Of a stretch of DNA of 64,000 bases, positions 23,161-35,519 are shown piece by piece. This DNA is from Rhynochetos jubatus (Eukaryota > Chordata > Aves > Eurypygiformes > Rhynochetidae), in contig CM050672.1 in NCBI GenBank assembly GCA_027574665.1, positions 6,060,001 to 6,124,000 of the forward strand. Direction: 5' to 3'. Under the pieces are notes generated by a model. It had not been told where the DNA came from and did not search any database. It worked only from the letters and a program-made list of their open reading frames with translations. The translations under genes and the position numbers were made by a program. Within the stretch, counting starts at the first letter, position 1. Every line of letters begins with the position of its first letter.

Positions 23161-26100
23161 TGGAATCTGTGAGACTTTTTCCAGCTGATGAGCATCTGGA
23201 AGCGAACAATAAGAATGGCTAAATAGAAAGCACGATGTGCAAAGAGGGACTGACAAAAGCATGTTTTGTTCAGTCCAGAGGAGACAAGTGGGAAACGGTA
23301 GAGCAGCCTTCATGTATGTCAAATGTTGCAGCGAAGAGGATGGAGTACTCTGTTCTCCCATATGTTTCGTATAATGGCTTAAACTGGGCTCTAGAGGGGA
23401 GAAAAAAGGGAAATGCTTCTGATGGTAGAGCTAGGTCACTGTTAGAGCAGATTGCTGAGCGGGGGTGGGCTGTGCAATCCCTATAACTGGAGATTAACAG
23501 CACATCAAATACTGCCTATAAGGGATGATTTTAAGAGTACCTCAGTACTGTCTCTCTTCCAGCCCTGGCGGGGCAGGGCTAAATAACGGAGATACAAAGA
23601 AGCTGAGCACTGAGTCTCAAGTGGGACCTATGGGTCTGTGTATGTCAGGTCCAAGCTGAGTGTTTGTGTGAAACACATTAGGGGGGATGAAGTTGCCAGT
23701 TTTCATATTTTATAAGTACTGTGGCAGCATTTGGGTGTTCCTGTATGTCCTAGCTCCACAGGTCCTTACTTACCTGAGAGTCCCCATTCTTGTTGATAAA
23801 AATACTATTTCTAGTCCCCATGCTTTCAGAGGAAGGCCTATAAGTGTGACTGTCTACAGCCAAGAAAGCAGAGGGCAGCACATCTCTGATACGCTTTCAT
23901 TATATCCCTGGTGGGGCAGGGAACTCCTGCTTTTTCATGCTTGGGGTTCCCAGTGCAAGGAAAGGCAAAACGAAAAAAAAAGTCTACTCTGAACTCCGTT
24001 CCAACATTCAGGTCACCACCCTTCTCCTTTCTTCCCCACACCCAAGACCACACACTTGCACTTGCACCTCCAGGCATGCATGTCTGCCTGCCAACACAGA
24101 GGAGGTTACCGATCCCATCACAGTTCTGGTTATCTTCCAGAGAAAAATGTCCTAAAAGAAACCTCAAGCGCTCAGTGGTTCACCCCCACCCCTGCCACGG
24201 AGCATGGCCACGCAGAGCTGCACACAGGCTCTGGAAAAAAGCGCTTTCCTTCTTGCTGGGATAGTGGCCAGTGGGTTTGTAGGAAGACGCAGCCAGAGGC
24301 AAGTCCTTGTGGAGCGTTTGCTGCTCTAAGGGAGTGTGAAGCGTTGAAGCAGACTGGGGCATCTCTGGCCAGTACAGGAACCACAGGGGGGGGGAAATTC
24401 ATGTTTCTTATCTTTCTCTGAAAAGCTGTTTTATGTTATTTGCAGGAGTGTTTTATGAGCCCCAGGCCTTTGTTGTATTACCAGCTTGAGGAATAGGAAA
24501 ATGGGGATTCTTTCCTGAACACTGATGTGAATGAGCGCAGGACAGACTCAGGACCAAATTACAGTGTCTGCTGAGACCAGATGTCCATCCAGGTGCTCCT
24601 GCCCTTCTGTTCTCTCTGTGAGAGCTTGCTGCTCAGAGTGGGATGTCAGTTTTAGCTTATTCATCTTTTCTGTTTGATATCTCTAAAGGAAAGTAGCTAA
24701 CAAGGTTTTCAGAACCACTACTGAGTCAAACTAGAGGTTCAGGCCACTTTTCCAACCACTGGCCTAGCAAGGTCTGTGTTTCAAACACCCGTAACACACA
24801 GGTTTAGCAAAGCTAAAGCTTCCACAGGTGCCAGGATACAGTTTACATTTATTTTCTAATAAAGTTTACCTTCCACATGGGCAGTAACCCCCCAGTAAGA
24901 GCCACGTAGCTCTGTCTTGTAGAACACTTTATTCTTGTATTCTTGTAGAATACTTCACTTGGAATGGGACTGTCTAGAAGGGGAAGTTTTCTCCTTCTAA
25001 GTAGCAATGAGGAATTATTTTCTAAATGGGGCACTTGATACTGGACAAGACTGATCCTTTCTCAGCAAGTTCCCATCTGATCAGCCTGCCAGATGGAGAA
25101 GGAAGAGCCTGGAAGGATCCCTGTATTGTAAGTCAGTCTTGAATACAGGGACACTTCACATTTCCATCAACCGCTGAAATAATTTCTGCAGAGGATTTCA
25201 AGCAGGATTGCAGCAGTAAAGTGATGTTCTTGTTCTTCTCCATGTCATAAACACAGATATTTAAAATTCCTTCTTTTCCAGGAATTCACTCTCAACTCTG
25301 TGTTGAAGAAGCTTTCTATAAAGGATATGCTCCCTCGTGGTAAATATTGCAGACAATGGAAATTGTGCATTTTAAAAAAAAGGAAATTTGCAGACAGCAC
25401 TAGGCTTTAAAAAAAATGTTCTACTTTGCAGGACTGCTAACATTATTTCAGTCAAAAAATAGAATCTCTGGGAATAGCTAGTGGGCTGAGCACTACATTG
25501 GTTTGTCTTTAACAGGGAATAAATTGGCATTTCCACAAACAGTGAAGGGTATTGCTAATGAGAATTTCGTTTGACTAGGAGATTTCTGCCAGGGTAGTAG
25601 TAATTTGGTGTATTATGAGGTTAGTCCTGTAGAAAGGACAGTAGTGAAAATAGCTACTGAGCACTGAGTGAATCAAAAACTAAAAGCTACCACCTTGAAG
25701 AGAACTTGGCTTGAAAACACTGAGGCTTTTGGAGGTGTATGCCAGCAGCTGTGAAGCCAGACATCCCAGTTAAGCTTCCCGAAGAACGCGGTAATACATG
25801 CAATAAAGAGATTTTGCTAGTGAAATACCCACTTGTGAACTGTTCATGGGTATAAGAAAAATGGATCTGAGGTCTTGCCACCTGAATTCCCTTCCTCTCC
25901 CTCGGTAGGTTATCAGCATGAAAACAGGAAATGAATTGGACACCATTAATAAAACATGAAGCCTTCGTTTTCAGGCTCTGCGCTCTGTCGTTCAAGTGCA
26001 GAAGACACTGTGTGAGAAGGAAACAGAGGAGTCAAATCCACAAGTTCATTTGCTCTTTTTAACTACACAGCAAACTTTGACGCAGACTTGGAACTAAACC

Positions 26101-27395
26101 TTTCTTTTCTTCTCTTGAATTTATTGAAAAGCTTTTAAACCCTCATACAGACATCCTGGAGGATTGTTACTGAACTGTGCATAGTCTTTCAGTACATAAA
26201 AGATTTTCCTAATAGATTTCACCAATAAGTAGATATTGCCAATACTGGGGTTTGCTCAAAAGTGTCTTTCACTATGATATAAATTTTTAGACCTCGTTTT
26301 CATGCTTTTGCTTTTGGAGCTGTTCACATGGCAGAGACACACCCTTACTGTGATGCCCCTTTTTTCGCCAGTTGCTTATGTTTGTGATTTTAGGACTGTC
26401 CCAAGCTCTCTTGCTGTCTTTTGGGGGCTCATCTTGCTCGAGGGAAATGTACCATTCACCTGTCTCATTGTTGTTCTCCACCAAAGAACAAAGGATTAGC
26501 CGCAAAGAACAAAGCTTTTATATGAAGTAGACTGCAACATCCCCCCACCGCCAGCACCACCACCTTTTCTGTCGGTATTTTAAAACCATCTCATGAAAGC
26601 TTATGGTCAGAGCAGTATGCAACCCAAGGATGAGAACTCGCAAGCCTCTTATGAGCAAGTCCTGGGAACAAAAGTAGAAGACCCGGTTCAGCCAGACAAA
26701 GAGGCCTTCTGCAGCTATAATAAAGGCTTGTTTTGCTCTATGGGGGAGTTTAATTGCAAAATGCTTAGCATAGGTGAATCATAAGGAGCTTAACCATAGG
26801 AAGAGGTTAACCACAGTTATAGGAAAGATTCATCCGAGGCTACAATAAACAAGGTCTTGGTGGGAAGAAACCAGAAGACTCTCCTCGGCTGTGGACAGGT
26901 CCGCTCCTGAAACTCAAAGGTCGAGTTGCAAGTCCAAAGCAGGAATTCTCCTCCTGACCTTAATAGTTCTTTCAGGAAATAGCCAAGTAGAAGGTCAGGT
27001 GGAAAGATAAGTTGTTCGTTGCTAGTGGGAATTTCTGTCAGGCTGCTGTGGCTCGAACCACCAGTTCATCTCCCACGGGAGACAATGCTTCAGTGTAAGG
27101 TCTGCCACAACTGCAAGGGTAACCTGGGGATTCTTAGGACTTCATTGGTTTTGAACGTTTGTTCATTCATTTGGATACGTTCTCACTGTTAAATACATGT
27201 AGAAGCACTGCTTCCTGGGTCCTGTCAGGACCAAGAGGCTCCAGTCTCATAGAGATTTTAGGCCTGGTCCAAATTCCTTTAATCATTTCTGTTTATTCTC
27301 CTTTGAAAGAACCTGTTTGCTAGATGTTGCCTCTTGCTTAATTCCTGAAACGCAGAAGTAAAACCTCAAACTGGGTTAGAAACCTGGACAGTGAG
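23161..27395. other. Intergenic, no gene seen
   Basis: Unique DNA. A short direct repeat (TTCTTGTAGAA… at about 24927-24955) and a GATTTCAAGCAGGATTGCAGC-like AT/GC mixed stretch near 25190 are the only local structures noted. No coding or RNA gene is supported. Confidence 0.5.
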
Positions 27396-27640
27396 ACAAT
27401 CCACTCTTGGCAGTTACAAATTCAGTGTTATAGTTCAGCTCAATTAAACATAATTTCCTTGGCTGCCATCTACAAGTTTGATGATAGGAAATTGGATTTG
27501 ACTCACTGCAAATACACAGGGGCAGTTTGGGAAATGTACATTTTCAGCCAAAATCATTAGTCAGCTAACAGAGTAGAATTATGTTTTCATTGAAGTTTAC
27601 GTTACCATTTGGTTTGCTTGTTGTTGCTGTCTGGCTCCAT
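27396..27640. promoter_or_regulatory. Candidate regulatory block
   Basis: CpG-poor, repeat-free sequence with CAATTAAACATAATTTCC, GATGATAGGAAATTGG, AAAATCATTAGTCAGC and TAGAATTATGTTTTCATTG. The balanced AT-rich composition and the homeodomain/SOX-like cores resemble vertebrate conserved noncoding elements. No alignment was available. Confidence 0.3.
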
Positions 27641-30600
27641 CCGTAACAAGTGCAGCCAAGCTCTAATTCTCAACTGTTTGAAGTTATTCAGTCTCATGAC
27701 AGATATGCCAGACAATTCATTGGACAATATTCAAAGTATTAGTGAGGTTAATTCTACTTGCACAGAAGGATCTATATAAACATTTCTATTTCAACACATT
27801 TTTTGTTACTGGGGGTTTAGGTCATATGAATTGTTTTTCTACATGGGTGGATTTCTGTTATCAGAATTTCTAAATATAGGATTAGTGTACAATTGGTTCA
27901 TATGCCAAAGAAGTGACGTTTCTTTGGTTGTATCAGAATATTGAGGTTGGGGGATCTGCAGCAAGTGGGAATCCCCCTGGAACGCACTTGGGTAGAGACA
28001 TGAGCTCTCAGAGAACCTGGTGACCGGGCCCATTCTCTCTGTTGGTCTGCACATGGGTGTGCTAGTCTACTGCTGACTCTAGCATGGCTTCCCCCTGAGC
28101 AGAGTCTTGCACTCTAGGGAGAAAGAAACAGCACCCAGTAAGTGAAAGAAACAGATGAAAAGGGAAATGTTGAAGTCAGAGAAGCACTGGAAAAACTCTC
28201 ATGGACAAATCCTTCCTATCCAGGAACCACCTTGGGACTGGAAATTGGAAAATGCTATGAACGGTGAGGAATAATGCAGCTGAAGCCTTGCTGTTTGGGA
28301 TCAGCTGGGTGGAAGTCTGAGTGACCATGATCAATTGAGTGGAAGTCTAACTAGATGTGTTCATGGAGGGGGGCCTTAATATGATTGAGGGGATGTGGGA
28401 CTGAGCATGATTTATTGAGAGTCATTGAGTATTCAGTACTGGAGTAGGAACAGGAGTCACTTAACTTGGATTAAAATACGACAGCACTAGTGCTTCCTTC
28501 AAATACAAGCTTCCTGGGAAAAGAGATAGTTAGAAATAACCTTCTTTACCCCTTTAGAGTGTTTCCTAGTAACACCTCTGTTCTTTTTGAAATATTAGTA
28601 TGTTAAATGCTCAAATGGTTCTTGCTGGAAATGGTGCCTCTGTTAAATTACCAGTGCCCACTCCTTTTCCAGGTAGAGGTACGAGGTACCCAGGGCCGTT
28701 TGGAAACCACTAGCAGATGACTAACCCACAGCGAAGGCTGGGAGAGACCCCTCAGTCCTGCCAAAGGGTCTGAGCCCTTTTGCTGCAGTCATTCATTGCA
28801 ACTTCTAATGCTGATTTCCTTGTAAGTGTTTCCTGGGACTAAGATTTTAGCCTCTCTCTGTAGGAGTCTGTTTTATGGCAGTCATTTTTTATAGTTGGGG
28901 GGGGTGGGGTGTTTGCATCTAGCCTAAACTTTCTCTTCCTCAGCTCCAGGTCAGTGCTTCTCATGCTGGTGTCTCCTACCCCTCCCTCTCTCCCTCTCCT
29001 CATCCTACTGCTCATTCACATTAACTGCAAGATAATTAGAGACTGATCCTGTTCCCTGAGTCTTTGTTCCTCCAGACTATGGCTTAAATCCTAGCCTCCT
29101 GCAGCAAACCCCACTGAGATCCTCAGGTTTGGTCCTTTTGGGGCTGCTCTTGCTGTTGTATCTAGTTCTCAGCACAAAGTTCTTTGATATTATAATGTTG
29201 TAATGGCAGGAGACCCTGGTTAAGCAAAAACAGAACCGGCCCTCCCTCCCTCGCTTGGGGGTTGTGGGTTATTAACAGAGCTTTGCTCAGCTGAGCAACA
29301 TGGAACCGTCAGGTCTCTGCCCGCATTCCTGTCTTGCAGCTTCAAAATTCTCATCCTATTTAAAAAAGCAAGAGCAAGGCAGCTTATATGGTCCCAGCAG
29401 ATCTTCATCCTGGCATGGCTGCTGACCTTTTGAAGTTAGAGGCTGGCAAAATCCTGCTGTCCATCTCTGTTCCCCAAGAGGAACATGTCTGGGAACTAGA
29501 TCCTCCGTGGAGTCAGCTTACACCCCGCTGCTGGCTTGGCAAAGCCAGGTCCAAGGAGCAGGCACCCCCTTGGCACCCCTGCCCATCAGAGAATCCTTGC
29601 TGTGAGCCCAGACCCCTGCCAGCCAGCCTCCACCCCTGCTCTGCCCTACAGACTTTTTTGTTCAGTGTTACCTGCTTTCTTTAAGTTCATCATGCAGCAT
29701 TGTATCAACTGGTTTCTTGGAATAGGAATGAATTCTATCATCCGCAAAATCAGCGTCTGGATTGAAGAGGTCTTTTGGGCTTGGCACAGCTTACTTTTAA
29801 TTAGCCCCTGTAACACAGTAGCTGTTAGACCTTACTCCTAGGTGTTTCACACTGTTTACTCCACTGTGTTGTGTGGAGCTGATACCAGCTTGAATGGTTG
29901 AAAATTTCTTGCTTCTCCCTTTCCTGGTCATCCTGAGAAGCAGCAAAGTTGCTTCATGTGCTCACTGCAAACCTCCAGAACTCAGTCTGGACCGTTCCCA
30001 GTGCTGGGAATCCTGCCAGAGCTTCATTCCCATCCTATGCTCTCCTTTTTGGTACACGCACTGCGCTTTAAATCACGTTGACAAAAGGCACCAGGTCTGT
30101 GACGCTTCTCAGCCCTGTAGCAGGGACAGGCAGCAGTACTGGGGCCAGTCAGTTTGGTTCCTTAGAACCAGGTCTTGTTGGTTTGGGATCTTCCTGTTTG
30201 AAGGCAAAGGCCTCTGGCACAATTAAAAGCCCTCCCCTGAGTTTTTTATCCTCTTTCAAGTTGCTGTAATAAACCTCTCTTTCAGTTGGCTCAGCTACTA
30301 GTCTGTGGTGGGTCTCTTGCGTCGTGCACATGCGTGCCCCGAGACCCGAACTGAGCATCACCAAACTCATCCCGTGCACACGCTGCAGAGAAGCTGCTGG
30401 CCCTGCGTGCTGCAGAGTTGGGTGGACCTGGCAGCAGCGTCTGAATGACCGAAAGCTTCGTGTCACATATGCAACCTGCCATGTGCCCTGCTCTGCTGGA
30501 ATTACAGCTCTGCGCAGCACCTAGCATTTGTCTCCAGTAAAATGCAGTAAGGCTCAGGAATGCATTTCGCATCACACGAAGCACAGACTGGGTGCAGTCC

Positions 30601-32280
30601 AAGCCTTCCACATCTGCAGCTGTAGCATAACCAAGAGAGGAAATCCAGGAGGCTGCATCTCCCTGAACAACAGCACCACTCACAGCCTGGTCTCAGATGC
30701 CAGCCTGGGGCTGGAACCACAGAGCAGCAGTCTGCCAGCACCAGCCATGAGGCTGGTATCTGCTGTTTCTGTGTGCCTCAGGATTAGTCCACCACAGCTC
30801 AGCATGTCCAGATCCCACTCGCTGGCATCTGTGGCCTGCACCAGTCTGTGCTGATGATAGTCTCTGCTGACCCTGGGGCGTTCAGCTCAGCGGGGTGCCT
30901 GTGCCCTTGACAGAGTCTGAAGAGTGGATCAAGGATTTGAGCTGCCGCTTAAAAACATCTCTGTGGAAAGCTTCTACCTGCTGCAACAAAGAAGGTGCCT
31001 AACCAACAGGAGAAACCATCGTTGCTCGTGTCTTGGTTTACCATAATCTGGGACAGTGGCCTGCCAGACAGGTACCTGCACATAATTTCTGCCATGAACT
31101 TGAGATAGCTGGAACTGAGGGTCAGACTTCAGCCTCTTCCAGACAGTCCCAGTAGCAGAAAGTATCTGAAGAATCCCACAGACTCACACCCAATTTTCAA
31201 GGCCAGCATTTCTCCCAGCATACACAACCCTGCCCAGGAGGCTAGCAGGGTTACATTATCTGGAGTTTGAATCTGGACATGAGGAGGCAGGTGCTGGAGA
31301 AAACAGGCAGGCACATGAGCCGTCAAAGGCAAGAGCAAGCGTTTCAGGTCTGCACACTCAGCACGTTGCATCCCATCCAAGCAGAGCTGGGGATGTTGAA
31401 GAAGGGAGACAGGGAACAACCGGGGATGTGTTGCAGGACTTCTGCCAGACTGAGCACTGGGAGTAAGGCAGCATCAGTGCTCTGTGAGACAGGAAGGAAA
31501 CTGATTAAGGTTCAAGAATTGAGAGAAAATTGTAGTGGAAAAAAGCAAAGCATATTGGGCTGCGTTTCCCGAGAGCTGTGATGAGAGATCCTCTGGCCCT
31601 TCAACATGTTTGTAGCTTTGCTGGAGGCACGAGTCTCAGTGAACCGGCATGAGGGAGGATGGTCGTGCCTGGAGTGGGTGTCTGCAGTGGGGTTAGGTAT
31701 GGCAGGGTGTCCAGGGCATCCCTCACAAGGGTTGCTTTTGTGATTGTTTTTGCTCTCTCTCATCTGCTTTACAGGAATGTGTAGGGCAAAGGACAAAGCT
31801 GGATGCCCACAGTGTGGGGTGTGCAGGTACCAAGAGCTGCCTCAGCTCCCCTCCTTCAGTGTGATTTAGTGTGACCCACGGCAGCCATAGGGAGAGGTGC
31901 CCACCCCTCCTGCAGGTCAGTGGCTGCTGGAAAATGCTTCTCACGGGCCCCATATCCTCAGTGGGCTTGCAGCTGCCTGCAGCTGCCTGCAGCTCCCTGG
32001 GGCCAGCGCCAGCCCAGCGGCACAGCAGACCCACCGCTGTGCTGCCCAGTCCAGGTGGGGAAAGAACAAGCCCAAGTGCTAAGTGTCACAGGAGCAGGGA
32101 AGGCGGCAGGGGATCCAGTCAGTGCAGGTGAGTGTGCCAAGGGGGGAGCACCCACACCAGACAGGGTGTCCCCCTGCGGTGCCTGGCCGCAGCCAGTGCT
32201 TGGAGAGCTGGTGCTGGGGTTAGCACCCTTGGCTTGTATGTGAATCCTCCAGATGGAGTTTCAGCAGAGAGAACGTTGAT
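27641..32280. other. Intergenic, no gene seen
   Basis: Mostly unique DNA, more GC-rich after 29 kb. The stretch 30230-30320 contains AATAAA (about 30269) followed by T/G-rich sequence and might be a transcript or LTR 3' end, but no body could be assigned. Open frames at 30291-30683 (minus) and 31920-32243 (plus) are in stop-poor GC-rich DNA and show no domains. Confidence 0.45.
31970..32000. repeat. Short tandem repeat of a 10-bp E-box unit
   Basis: The unit AGCTGCCTGC occurs twice, plus a third diverged copy (AGCTCCCTGG). With the preceding C this creates CAGCTG E-boxes 10 bp apart, about one helical turn. Size and copy number are small. Confidence 0.7.
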
Positions 32281-32291
32281 GTAATTTAAAT

Positions 32292-32312
32292 GGGGGTGGG
32301 GGGGGGGGGGGG
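32292..32312 (+). repeat. G-run (G5 T G15)
   Basis: A homopurine G tract interrupted once by T, followed by GTGTGTGG. It can form a G-quadruplex in principle and is also error-prone in sequencing. Confidence 0.9.
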
Positions 32313-32439
32313 TGTGTGGTGTGTTTAAGGGCTGCCTTGCACTGGGAAGGGGCTCAGGCCATGACTGGGTAAACATCAGGTGAGCAGGAGATGGTGTCTG
32401 CGCTGGGAAGCGCTGCTGACACAAATCTCTTAATAGTCT

Positions 32440-32545
32440 TTCAGTCCCTGCAAGGCCTTAAAATCAATCAGAGGATTAACTAAGCAAAGCTGGTTTTATG
32501 GTACATGATCCAGCTTTGTGCAATTGGATCTAGCTTTGCCCAGGC
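32440..32545. promoter_or_regulatory. Candidate SOX/TCF element with inverted pair
   Basis: CAAAGCTGG (32485-32493) and CCAGCTTTG (32510-32518) form a perfect 9-bp inverted repeat with a 16-nt spacer. A third AGCTTTG follows at 32532-32538, and AAAATCAATCAGAGGATTAAC precedes. CTTTG/CAAAG cores are recognised by HMG-box factors (SOX, TCF/LEF). Paired inverted sites suit dimeric binding. Function is inferred. Confidence 0.35.
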
Positions 32546-33200
32546 CTTCCTTTGTGGCCAGGCTGGCTAACATGCGCCTGCAGCCAAGGAGCCTCCTGGC
32601 AGCAGCTGGGGGGGGAAAAGCCCTCCCTGGGGCAGGCTGGAGGAGCAGGATGGCACTGCTCACGCACACCAGTCGCCTCCCTCTTCTCTTAATTCAGAGT
32701 TTCTCCTTGCAGAAGGTCTCGGAAGGCAAGCCACTGGTCCCTTCTCGCTAGCTACAGCCTCCAGTGGCTTCTGGGACACCTTTTTCCGAGGAAGAGGTAT
32801 ATGCTACACTTTCCCTTTTCCCTTAGGGTAGCAGCTCCTGGGTATGGGTGTTGAGGGATGAGCTGGAGACGGGGAGAAAATAGACCCTTCTCCTGCCACG
32901 TGCGCTGGTAAGTCTTGTCCTCAGAGGACCACTTTTGACATATGACCACGAGGGAAATGACGAGTTGGCTCCTGGCAGATCAATAATTCGTTTGATGACA
33001 ACAGGAGCAATGCCCAGCTGACACCAGGCAGCATCGCTGTTTCGGACCAGGTGTAGGAGTGTTTGTTTAGCTTTCACCAAAGCAGTTTGCTTTCTCTTGG
33101 GCTGGAAGCTACTTCTAGTGACAGCGCGTGCATGAGAGCTCTGTCGGGTCCCTGACGGGAGTCTGCATCCCCCTGAAGACGCGGTGGCTGCACAGCACAG
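32546..33200. other. Intergenic; short possible regulatory stretch
   Basis: GC-rich at first. Then 32950-33030 is a CpG-poor run with AGATCAATAATTCG, TTTGATGACAACAGG and AGCAATG cores that may belong to the neighbouring candidate elements. No gene. Confidence 0.4.
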
Positions 33201-33214
33201 GCAGATCTGGATGT

Positions 33215-33560
33215 TTCCGCTGTACGTGCTAAGCAGTCATAGTGCCAAAGTGATGTGAGTAATAATGAAATATCCCCTCCAGAACCGAGCAGTCTCAGTT
33301 TTCTGGCAAAATTCTCCTCTGCCCCTTTTTTTCAGGCTCACTTTCGCAGTCCGTGGCCAGGCTGGTTCGGTCCAGCGATGCAGAGGTGGTGATGCAACAT
33401 AACACAAAGTGATACCTGGCTGCTGAATTATCCCGTGCTCCAGTATCCGCGCTGACTTGCGAGCCTCACAGCTTTAGGCCTGTCAGCCACCACGAGCTCA
33501 TCTATGCAAATCTGCTACAAGAAAATGAGGTCTATAAATAACAGACACCTTGGGCCTGCA
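33215..33560. promoter_or_regulatory. Candidate enhancer with perfect octamer
   Basis: Contains AAGTGATGTGAGTAATAATG, a GCTGAATTATCCCG stretch and, at 33504-33511, the perfect octamer ATGCAAAT within TCTATGCAAATCTGC. It then ends in GGTCTATAAATAAC. No transposon signature. The octamer is the optimal site for the POU protein encoded 14.5 kb downstream, so autoregulation is conceivable but unproven. Confidence 0.4.
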
Positions 33561-34084
33561 CGTCAGTACAAGGTAATCCATTGTCCTGTTTGAAGTGTAT
33601 CCGGTTGTATTTCATGCTTCTGTGTGAAAGTTATATGGGAAGAAAAGTACCCAGGACAAAATCCAACCTTTACTCACCTTCTGACCTAGAAAAGTGTGGA
33701 GGGGAAATGTTTTTTGGCTGAAACTGGTCTGCACCCTGAGACTTCACTCGGTGCTGAGTGCTATAAGAAACACTCCTGCTCCCTCTGCCTCCTTTGCAGG
33801 GGTTTCCTCCCTCCTGGTTTGTTGGTTTTTTTTTTTTTAGAAGAAATGTGAGAAAGCTTATTTACACCATTTTCCCAGCAAAGGGCTACTTTACAGACTG
33901 TTCCTAAGTTGTGCTGTCTTTAAGTCTGTCTAAACTGAATGTGTTCACCTTGCAGCAGTCTCAGCTTTTGGGAGGCTCTCCTCTCCCGACTGCTGCTGTG
34001 GGTGGCCCAGTACTCTTGGGAACACAGGCCACAGAAATCGGGGGAATTTATTTAATTCACTTTCTATCCTAGTTGTCAAAGCAT
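33561..34084. other. Intergenic, no gene seen
   Basis: Unique DNA with a T12 run near 33826. Nothing else noted. Confidence 0.5.
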
Positions 34085-34425
34085 TTATATAACTGGAAAC
34101 TATTCAGAAATGTGCTACAAGGCTGACCAAGGGTATAGAATAGCATCCATAGGAGGTACAGCTCCATAGGCTGTGATTCCTCAGCCTGGAAAAAGGTGAC
34201 CGTGGGACGAAATGATAGCAGTCTCTGAAATCCTGAGTAGCATGAAGAAGTCACCCAGAGGTGATTTGCTCACTGGCTCTGGTTCTTCAAACAGAAGTAG
34301 GTGGTTCTTTGCACAGAGTGTCATTAATCTGCAGAAATCTTTACTGCAGAACAGAATGTTGTGGATGCTGAAGGTTTACATGAATTTTAAAAAATAAACT
34401 GGACAAAGTCATGGAAGGGAAAAAA
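34085..34425 (+). mobile_element. CR1 LINE fragment, old
   Basis: CR1 3'-region phrases occur in order: ATTCAGAAATGTGCTACAAG, GATAGCAGTCTCTGAAATC, AGTAGCATGAAGAAG, TTCTTTGCACAGAGTGTCAT, TAATCTGCAGAAATC and CTGGACAAAGTCATGGAAGG, ending in an A12 tract. The copy is diverged and carries internal deletions, with no intact frame. The A-rich end at 34420-34431 may be secondary. Confidence 0.75.
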
Positions 34426-34679
34426 AAAAAACCCAAACCTAACAGCTATTGAATAACAAACCTCACTTCTGTCATGGGAAATCTCTGCGAGCTGTCAGAC
34501 TCCGGGAGAGTATTCTGGAGAGGCATTGCTGCAAGCCTCGTGCTGTTCTGACAGTCTTCCCTACGCCTCTGTGGCTGGACAGGGTATCTTTGCTCTGACC
34601 TCCTGCAGGCATTTGATGTTATGTTCCTATGCCTCTCCTCCCCCATGATTTCCACCCTCATCACCTTCTTGTAAAATTC

Positions 34680-34950
34680 ACAGATTTAGTGTTACAATTA
34701 AGTTCTGCGCTGAATATATTTTTGCGTTGAGAAGCATCCAAACAATTCCTTGTGAAAGCGCCTTCTGGCTGCCTGTAGAGCAGTCTGGAAAGGACGAGCC
34801 TTCAGATAGGCTGGCAAATCATATAAATAGTAAATATATGGTTCTGAGAATTGAAGTTTCCCTGGGAAGCCTGAATCTCTGGTTCTGTAACGGCTTGGTT
34901 ATCAAACAGATGATTTACATCTTATTAGGTATTTCCATCTGTTGATAGAA
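34680..34950. promoter_or_regulatory. Candidate regulatory block
   Basis: Repeat-free AT-rich sequence with TGTTACAATTAAG, GAATATATTTTTGCG, CAAACAATTCC, GCAAATCATATAAATAG and TAAATATATGG. It resembles conserved noncoding DNA in composition. The motif evidence is suggestive only. Confidence 0.3.
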
Positions 34951-35059
34951 AAATGCTCGATTGCATAATACTCCTTTTGCTCCCAATTCAGTTCTCACCA
35001 TTGCCAGAAGTGCTTTGGGGGCCTCCAGACCAGCCTGTTTAAATAATCAGCTCAGAGCC

Positions 35060-35260
35060 AGTGGCATTTTGGGGTGCTCAGTCTGGTGGGCGAGCAGCGA
35101 GGGCCTGGCAGAGCCGCCTGCCCGTGGGCTGCTGCCAGCAGGCACCCGGCTGCTCGCCCCAAGGACGGCTGCTGCCTGCGGCTCTGCCCGCTGCCTGCTG
35201 CTGCAGCGCCCGAGCACCTACCTCGGGGCTCGGTGCCCACTGGGCTTAGTGCCACCCACC
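35060..35260. other. GC-rich patch
   Basis: High GC with moderate CpG, rich in CTGCTGC/GCAGCAG words. Overlapping open frames on both strands (up to 160 codons at 34961-35443 plus) reflect this composition. No domain or splice structure supports a gene. A perfect octamer ATGCAAAT (35288-35295) lies just beyond its right edge. Confidence 0.45.
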
Positions 35261-35519
35261 TCTGGGAGTGTGTTTTTCCAAGCTTGGATGCAAATCTCAG
35301 TCGCTGCTTTTTCAGCAAATGTTCAGTTTGCTTACTTTTGGTCAAGCTTGCCCAAAGGACGGATTCTGTCTCCGCTGCGGGGGAGCTTTGCGGATGCTCC
35401 AGCCTGCACCACCGGAGGAGAAGCACAGCGTGCGCAAACCTGAGCGCGCTTCCCGGTTACTCTCCGTCTGTGTCCGTTCCGCTGTGCCGCTCTGTGCGTG
35501 GGCTGCCCTGCTTCTGGAG

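Noticed and set aside
27040-27115. Minus-strand tRNA-like B box (GGTTCGAGCC) near 27055
   Set aside because: No A box at the right distance and no cloverleaf could be drawn. Probably chance or a very old SINE trace.
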